From assembly GCA_002427165.1 (NCBI GenBank), contig DIQB01000053.1, forward strand, positions 581 to 12,645: 12,065 nucleotides of DNA, given 5' to 3'. Below are positions 7,403 through 12,065 of this stretch, one piece after another. Positions within the stretch are counted from its first letter, which is position 1; every line of letters starts with the position of its first letter. The notes below the pieces were generated by a model that was given only the letters and a program-made list of their open reading frames with translations, searched no databases and was not told the origin of the DNA. Source of the DNA: Firmicutes bacterium UBA5473. Lineage in GTDB: Bacteria; Bacillota; DTU084. A program made the position numbers and the translations under genes.

Positions 7403-7408
7403 CCCTTT
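7383..7408 (-). terminator. Rho-independent terminator after the PLP-enzyme gene
   Basis: Read on the minus strand, GGTGGAC (7398-7404), a three-base GTG loop and GTCCACC (7388-7394) form a 7-bp GC-rich stem, extended by A-T pairs between AAAG and the following TTTTT (7383-7387). This is a compact intrinsic terminator about 55 bases beyond the stop codon of the PLP enzyme. It separates that gene from apt. Confidence 0.72.
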
Positions 7409-7435
7409 GGCCTCTAATTTTAAAATGTTTCGCCA

Positions 7436-7461
7436 ATAAGAGCAAACCATAAGAGCAAACC
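7436..7461. repeat. 13-bp tandem duplication at end of the PLP-enzyme gene
   Basis: ATAAGAGCAAACC occurs twice without a gap (7436-7448 and 7449-7461) and with no mismatch. The second copy ends on the last base of the stop codon of the PLP enzyme (7461-7463). It looks like a recent slippage duplication in the 3' untranslated region; no function is apparent. Confidence 0.85.
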
Positions 7462-8558
7462 TAGCCTACTTTGCCCCGTCCTTTTACCTGCCAGCTCCCC
7501 TGAACCTGGCCATCACTGCAGATAAAGACCTGATCCGCCAAATTTACAACAGGGCAGGCGTGGTTGGGAATAATCTCCAAAATCTCTCCCACCTCAAATT
7601 CAAGCTCAGGGGGGAAGGATAAAATACCATGTTCCTCACTGAGCCGCTCCACTGCAACATCTCTGTACCCTTGCACAATCCCAAAACCCTGGACAAGGGA
7701 ATTACCATGGGCTCCCCGATCCAAAGCTAAAACCTTGCTCCCTGCATCTACTACAGCCCTGCCCCTTTGGGGTGTGCTGATCACAGTGGAGAGGACCCTG
7801 AGGGCACAGTCCTCCTCCCTAGCTACACCTAGAGCTACCCCAATGGCATCGTTGAAGACATAGTTGCCAGGCCTGATTTCGGTGACGCCCTGAACAAGAC
7901 CCGCAATCTTGGCTGTTGGCGTGGAGCCAACACTTACCGTCTCCACCCTGTGCCCTGCCCTCTCTAGGAAACGCGCCAGCTCAACTAGCCGCTCCCCCTC
8001 TTGGCGGCCAATCTTCTCTACCTCTTTTGGGCTATTTGCAGCATAAGCGTGGCCTGCATGGGTAAGGAGCCCCTGAAACTCGAGCCATGGCTCCCGCTTT
8101 ATTTCTTCCACTAAAGCTAAGAGCTCCCCTTCCCCCACCACGCCGCAGCGACCCAGACCCGTATCCACTTCCACAAGCAAAGGCAGCTGCCACTTTCTGT
8201 GGGCTGCTGCCCTAGCCAAGATCTCGATCCCCCGCTTACTATCTACCAGTGTCGCGCCTCCGAACTTTGCCAACAACCCAACCAGGCGCTCTGCTTTTCT
8301 AGGATCCACCACCTGGTTGGCCAAAAGTAGGTTGGCATCGCTTCCCATGGCCTCTAGCTCTGTGAGCTTGCTGGCTGTAATTCCACAGGCACCAGCCTTA
8401 AGCTGCAGTTGGGCAATTTCGGGGATTTTATGGGCTTTGATGTGGGGCCTGAGAGCTATTCCCTTTGCACGAGCAAACTGTGCCATAGATTCGATGTTGG
8501 CCTTGAGAATCGAAAGCTCTATAATAAGGGCCGGTGTTTCTAATTGGGTATATTTCAT
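7461..8558 (-). CDS. D-threonine aldolase/D-serine dehydratase-family PLP enzyme
   Basis: A 365-residue fold-type III PLP enzyme with an alanine-racemase-like N-terminal barrel (about 8-245) and a C-terminal beta domain. RPHIKAHK (37-44) is the signature that contains the PLP lysine, probably K41. EVDTGLGRCG (130-139), GSTPT (211-215), EIRPGNYVFND (227-237) and DAGSKVLALDRG (271-282) follow in family order. PNHACPVVN (331-339) supplies H333 and C335, which match the metal-binding His and Cys of D-threonine aldolase and eukaryotic-type D-serine dehydratase. Such enzymes cleave D-3-hydroxy amino acids to glycine and an aldehyde, or dehydrate D-serine; the sequence alone does not separate these, and family members of unknown substrate are common. 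The start is ATG with GGGGAG 6 bases upstream, 13 bases after the recJ stop, so it is probably cotranscribed with recJ. A terminator follows. This gene is not a standard member of the recJ-apt-rel order. Confidence 0.88.
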   Translation of the reverse strand: MKYTQLETPALIIELSILKANIESMAQFARAKGIALRPHIKAHKIPEIAQLQLKAGACGITASKLTELEAMGSDANLLLANQVVDPRKAERLVGLLAKFGGATLVDSKRGIEILARAAAHRKWQLPLLVEVDTGLGRCGVVGEGELLALVEEIKREPWLEFQGLLTHAGHAYAANSPKEVEKIGRQEGERLVELARFLERAGHRVETVSVGSTPTAKIAGLVQGVTEIRPGNYVFNDAIGVALGVAREEDCALRVLSTVISTPQRGRAVVDAGSKVLALDRGAHGNSLVQGFGIVQGYRDVAVERLSEEHGILSFPPELEFEVGEILEIIPNHACPVVNLADQVFICSDGQVQGSWQVKGRGKVG

Positions 8559-8571
8559 TTTTTACTCCCCC

Positions 8572-11133
8572 CTAGCTTGCAGCCTCGCGTCTTTTGATCA
8601 GCTTCACAATCCGAGGCAATTTCCAGCTTGTCACAAAAGCCTCCAGCTGGGCCTCGTCGCTCTCCCGGAGCCTGTACAGTGGTGATGAATCAAGCTGTAG
8701 CTTTTCCTCTGGTGGAGAGAAGAGCAGGCTTTCTGCCTGGGGTTTTAAAATCTCAAGTTCCCTGAGGATCTCAATGCTGTGGGCAACTTCCAGGGCTGTT
8801 AACTTGATTTTCCAAGCAGCTTCTCCACCCCGCTGGATCCTGCCCACAAGATCCTCCCTGGCAATAATGGGATTTTGTTGAGCCAAATGCTCTAGCAACA
8901 GGTAGACCCTGCCCACAGTCTCCCGGGCAGGTATGCTCTCCCGAACTCGGCGTGCCTCGGGTAGATCCTCCCTGTTGAACAGAAGGTGCACGAAAGCAGG
9001 CTCACCTAAAGCACTGAGGCAGGAGAGCTCCGCGGGATCTGGAGGCGGTAGACAAAAAATTAAATGCTCTAGAAAACGAATTCTTCTTTGTAACTCATCT
9101 GTCCACAAGGGTAAGGGCCAGATGGCCAAGGACCACTCCCCCTTAGCTAGCCGCTGGAGGCTGGCGGTATTGCTCAAAAGGAGAAACCGTGCCTTAAGTT
9201 TAGGTAAAAGCTCTTCTAGCTGAGAGAGGATATTTTGGGCAACATCTGCGCTTGGACAGTATAAAAGAGGCCGGGCACCGTCTGCGAGCAGCGCAGCTAG
9301 GTATTCTCCTTTGGCCTCCACCTCTCTTGCATCCAAGATTGTGAAGCCATCCTGCTCGCTTATGGGAATGGTAGGCTGTTTTATGGCCTGTTTGCTGGGA
9401 CCGGTGTGCAGGCGCAAGGAGTGCATTTGCATGCTAATGCTTCTGGTTCCCCTCCACTCCTCAAGCCGAGGTTTGTATGCCAGATCAATCCTTTGGTTCC
9501 CTTGAAGATACTTTTCCATTTTCGCAGCAAGATCCCCCATTCCAAAGCCGATCCCGCGAAAGGAACCTCCTAGGTGATCTCCCAGGCCCAGGCGCAAATG
9601 CCGGGCTCCTTCCCCTACCCAGCTCCAGCTTAAGATCTCCAGGCCCGGAGCCAGAAAAAGAGGCTCGGGGTTCTGCTCACCGTGGGGTCCTAGCTGCTCC
9701 AGCTCTCCTAGGAGCTGGAAGGTGAGCTCGCTGGGGGTGAGCTCACCCTCCAGCTCCAAGCAAGGCTCCTGAAGCTGAAATTCTTCCCTGGCGGCCACGT
9801 CTGCCAAGGCTACCCGTAGCTGGGCTAGCTTGTCCCGCTGGATGGTAAGGCCTGCAGCCTGCCTGTGGCCGCCGTAGCGCACGAGAAGATCTTTGCACAG
9901 GGTAAGGGCCGCGAACAAATCAAAGCCTGGTAGGCTCCTGGCAGAGCCTCTGCCCTCCTCCCCCTCCCAGGAGAGGAGGATTGTGGGCCTGCCGTAGCGC
10001 TCTGCAATCCGGGAGGCCACAATGCCGATAATGCCGGGGTGCCACCCATCCCCCCCCACCACGATCACAGGTGCAGCCTCTTGTTTCTCCTCTGTGATAG
10101 TTTCCACTACAGTATTAGTTAATTCCTCGCACATGGCCTGGCGCTGACGATTAATTTCCTCTAAATTTTTGGCCATGCGCTGTGCCTGGGCTGGATCATC
10201 TGTAAGCAGAAGCTCCACTGCCTCCTGGGCATCCCCAAGCCTGCCTACAGCGTTGAGACGGGGTCCTAGGATGAAGCCCAGGTGATATGAAGAAATGGGT
10301 TTATCAGATAGACCCGCTCCCCCAACTAGAGCCGCGAGGCCTGGGTTTTGGCTCTCCGAGAGCAAGGCCAAGCCAGCTTTGACTATGATCCTATTTTCAT
10401 CGACTAGGGGAACCACGTCTGCCACAGTTCCCAGGGCAACCAGATCTAGAAACTCCTGACACCACCTCTTAGCCTCACGAGGCTCGGTGATGCCACCGGA
10501 GCTTAGACATGAGGACACTGCCTGGCAGAGCTTGAAGGCAACACCCACACCTGCCAGTTCCCCAAAGGGGTAGTTGCCAAGTTTGGGATTTATCACTGCA
10601 AAAGCGGCTGGGAGCTCGGCTTGAGGCTCGTGGTGGTCTGTGACAATCACATCCATCTCCAGTTTTTGGGCCAAGGCCACCTCCTCGGCAGAGGCGATAC
10701 CACAGTCCACTGTTATCAAGAGCTTAACCCCTTCTGTTGCCAGCTCTCTGATACCATCTGCATTGAGGCCATAGCCTTCCTGGAGCCTGCTGGGCAGATA
10801 GTAGCGGGGAGAGGCGCCAAAGTTTCGCAGCGCACGCACTAGCACAGCTGTGGCAGTGACTCCATCTGCATCATAGTCGCCCCAAATTGCGATTTTCTCG
10901 CCAGAGGTAATGGCCCCCTCTAGGCGCTCTGCAGCCCGAGCCATTCCCTCAATAAGAAAAGGATCGTGTAGGTCCGCCAGATCTGAGCGCAGGAATCTTT
11001 TAGCCTCCTCCTCTGTGACGATCCCTCGGGCCACCAAAGCCTGAGCCATAATTTTACTAATGCCAAGTCGCTCCATTAGGATAGAGACTGGTCTTGGATT
11101 ATACGATTGTAGCTGCCATTTCTCCTGTTTCAA
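8572..11133 (-). CDS. recJ: Single-stranded-DNA-specific 5'-3' exonuclease RecJ, long form
   Basis: DHH-family nuclease of recombination and mismatch repair that degrades single-stranded DNA from the 5' end using Mn/Mg. Residues below count from the TTG at 11142; subtract three for the start used here. DHH motifs are complete: GDYDADG (88-94), LLITVDCGIAS (141-151), VTDHH (167-171) and LVALGTVADVVPL (234-246). LGPRLNAVGRLGDA (292-305) and the DHHA1 signature GGHRQAAGL (424-432) follow, then an OB-like region (about 455-578). A further C-terminal part (about 597-856) has alternating strands and helices and a helix-turn-helix-like end but no Walker A motif. The chosen TTG (11131-11133) lies 9 bases from AGGGG (11143-11147), whereas the TTG at 11142 touches it; a stop codon two codons before 11142 limits other choices. 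About 853 residues is longer than E. coli RecJ (577) and typical of long Firmicutes forms. Confidence 0.95.
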   Translation of the reverse strand: MKQEKWQLQSYNPRPVSILMERLGISKIMAQALVARGIVTEEEAKRFLRSDLADLHDPFLIEGMARAAERLEGAITSGEKIAIWGDYDADGVTATAVLVRALRNFGASPRYYLPSRLQEGYGLNADGIRELATEGVKLLITVDCGIASAEEVALAQKLEMDVIVTDHHEPQAELPAAFAVINPKLGNYPFGELAGVGVAFKLCQAVSSCLSSGGITEPREAKRWCQEFLDLVALGTVADVVPLVDENRIIVKAGLALLSESQNPGLAALVGGAGLSDKPISSYHLGFILGPRLNAVGRLGDAQEAVELLLTDDPAQAQRMAKNLEEINRQRQAMCEELTNTVVETITEEKQEAAPVIVVGGDGWHPGIIGIVASRIAERYGRPTILLSWEGEEGRGSARSLPGFDLFAALTLCKDLLVRYGGHRQAAGLTIQRDKLAQLRVALADVAAREEFQLQEPCLELEGELTPSELTFQLLGELEQLGPHGEQNPEPLFLAPGLEILSWSWVGEGARHLRLGLGDHLGGSFRGIGFGMGDLAAKMEKYLQGNQRIDLAYKPRLEEWRGTRSISMQMHSLRLHTGPSKQAIKQPTIPISEQDGFTILDAREVEAKGEYLAALLADGARPLLYCPSADVAQNILSQLEELLPKLKARFLLLSNTASLQRLAKGEWSLAIWPLPLWTDELQRRIRFLEHLIFCLPPPDPAELSCLSALGEPAFVHLLFNREDLPEARRVRESIPARETVGRVYLLLEHLAQQNPIIAREDLVGRIQRGGEAAWKIKLTALEVAHSIEILRELEILKPQAESLLFSPPEEKLQLDSSPLYRLRESDEAQLEAFVTSWKLPRIVKLIKRREAAS

Positions 11134-11196
11134 GGATAACAACCCCTAAATAAAATTCCATGGTATTGTTTCTGCCTCGGAGGGGCGTAATCCTGC
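11134..11196 (-). promoter_or_regulatory. Short leader between patatin gene and recJ
   Basis: This 63-base gap holds the probable recJ ribosome-binding site AGGGG (11143-11147). I see no intrinsic terminator after the patatin gene and no convincing -35/-10 pair, so recJ is probably transcribed by read-through from upstream. Confidence 0.4.
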
Positions 11197-12065
11197 CTAG
11201 AGCCTAATTAGCTTTTTCAGTTGAGGCAAAGCTGCTCTGGCTGCAGACTCTCCTCGCTCAATGCAATAGGGGATCTTGGTTAGATCTAAATGACCCACAT
11301 CGAAAATTAGAGGACGGATATACAGCTGAGCATATTCGTCAACTCTAATTTGGGTCATTTCGCTGCTCATCAGCTCCACAGATTGGGTGAGGACCTCGAA
11401 GATATTGCCTACAGGAGCCAGTTTCTTGCCAATATGATCTACCCCCACTGCAACCACCACGTCCGCCCCCATGTATCTTACAACCTCGACTGGCAGGTTA
11501 TCTAAAATCATCCCATCCACCAAGCAGTGTTCATCCATGATCTTCGGTGCAAAGATCCCGGGTATGGAGCAGCTGGCCCGGATGGCCTCCACGAGTTTCC
11601 CTTCCGTTCGCACGCTGCGCGGAGGCAAGGGACCGGGTAGATACCTTGGCGAGGCAAAAATCACCCGCTTGTTAGAGTTCAGATCTGCAGCTACAGCTGC
11701 AAAGGGTAGTGTTAGATCGGAGAGGGTTTTCTCCCCCAAAACTGTCCCCAAAACTTTCTCAAAGGTGCCACCACCGATTAGCCCCAAAGGAGCGCCCTGG
11801 GCGCTCCTTTGAAGCTTCAGTTTGCTTTTGGCCCAACCTCGCAAGAGCAAACACAACCTTTTGAGACTGAAGGATGAGGAAAATAACCTAAGCAGGTTTT
11901 CATCCTCCAGCAAAAAGTTTGTGATCTCTTGCGACCCCAGCCCTGCTGCATACAAAGCACCGATCAGGCTGCCCATGCTGGTTCCGGCAATGTAATCTGG
12001 CCGTAGGCCCGCCTCCTCTAGCACCTTTAGCACTCCAATATGGGTAGTGGCCCGCAGGGCCCCCA
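11197..12065 (-). CDS. Patatin-like phospholipase, 5' end cut by right edge
   Basis: Serine hydrolase of the patatin/RssA/YlbK family, using a Ser-Asp dyad to cleave acyl esters of phospholipids or similar lipids. The reading frame continues to the window edge, so 288 codons are visible and an estimated 5-20 N-terminal residues are missing. Counting from the first full codon, GALRATTHIGVLKVLEEAG leads into GTSMGS with nucleophile S29 (GxSxG), and LVDGMILDNLPVEVV supplies D183. RASCSIPGIFAPK before the Asp is also typical. The glycine-rich oxyanion loop reads LRATTHIG where relatives usually have RG before x-A-H, so the glycine after the arginine is replaced by alanine. A proline-rich stretch at about 140-151 (RYLPGPLPPRSV) looks like an insertion. 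A perfect 12-bp inverted repeat lies within the gene at 11785-11811. No signal peptide can be judged because the start is absent. The substrate is unknown. Confidence 0.92.
   Translation of the reverse strand, partial: GALRATTHIGVLKVLEEAGLRPDYIAGTSMGSLIGALYAAGLGSQEITNFLLEDENLLRLFSSSFSLKRLCLLLRGWAKSKLKLQRSAQGAPLGLIGGGTFEKVLGTVLGEKTLSDLTLPFAAVAADLNSNKRVIFASPRYLPGPLPPRSVRTEGKLVEAIRASCSIPGIFAPKIMDEHCLVDGMILDNLPVEVVRYMGADVVVAVGVDHIGKKLAPVGNIFEVLTQSVELMSSEMTQIRVDEYAQLYIRPLIFDVGHLDLTKIPYCIERGESAARAALPQLKKLIRL
11785..11811. repeat. Perfect 12-bp inverted repeat inside the patatin gene
   Basis: CAAAGGAGCGCC (11785-11796) and GGCGCTCCTTTG (11800-11811) are exact reverse complements around a CTG centre. 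In the mRNA this is a strong GC-rich hairpin. It encodes QRSAQGAPL in a linker of the patatin protein. No T-run follows on either strand, so it is not an ordinary terminator. Confidence 0.8.

Noticed and set aside
9699..9748. Cluster of small palindromes in recJ, including 14-base GGGTGAGCTCACCC
   Set aside because: They fall in Glu/Leu-rich coding sequence where repeated GAG and CTC codons create self-complementary runs; no regulatory context.
1..12065. Search for CRISPR arrays, tRNAs, insertion sequences, phage genes, toxin-antitoxin or defence genes
   Set aside because: None seen. Every gene belongs to a recognisable housekeeping or metabolic family, and gaps are too short to hide another.

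Overview
The window is about 12 kb of compact, ordinary chromosome from a Bacillota bacterium, probably of the Clostridia/Peptococcaceae type or a related deep lineage. Three observations suggest this. The genes follow the recJ - apt - rel - MBL hydrolase - hisS - aspS order known from Firmicutes. Ribosome-binding sites are strong AGGAGG types, with several GTG or TTG starts. The single Rel protein is of the long bifunctional type found in Gram-positives. Base composition is balanced, roughly half G+C by eye. I cannot name a genus.

All nine genes lie on the minus strand, so transcription runs from right to left. In that order they are: a patatin-like phospholipase (5' end cut by the right edge), RecJ exonuclease, a D-threonine aldolase/D-serine dehydratase-type PLP enzyme, then a rho-independent terminator overlapping a promoter at 7374-7408. 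Next come Apt, Rel and a glyoxalase II-like metallo-beta-lactamase-fold hydrolase. A second predicted promoter (3952-3981) precedes a membrane-anchored parvulin with TPR repeats, HisRS, and AspRS (3' end cut by the left edge). Genes are closely packed: two pairs overlap (rel/MBL hydrolase, hisS/aspS), and no non-coding gap exceeds about 135 bases. From these signals I infer three transcription units: patatin-recJ-PLP enzyme, apt-rel-MBL hydrolase, and parvulin-hisS-aspS.

Functionally this is a housekeeping block: purine salvage and (p)ppGpp metabolism (apt, rel), tRNA charging (hisS, aspS), DNA repair (recJ), secreted-protein folding (parvulin-TPR) and thiol-ester detoxification (MBL hydrolase). 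The less standard parts are the PLP enzyme between recJ and apt, the parvulin-TPR fusion in front of hisS, AspRS residues pointing to a non-discriminating enzyme, eight paired cysteines in the HisRS insertion domain, a perfect hairpin inside the patatin gene and an altered glycine loop in that protein.

I saw no tRNA, rRNA, CRISPR array, insertion sequence, prophage or riboswitch, and no convincing undescribed system. The findings are local oddities worth checking.
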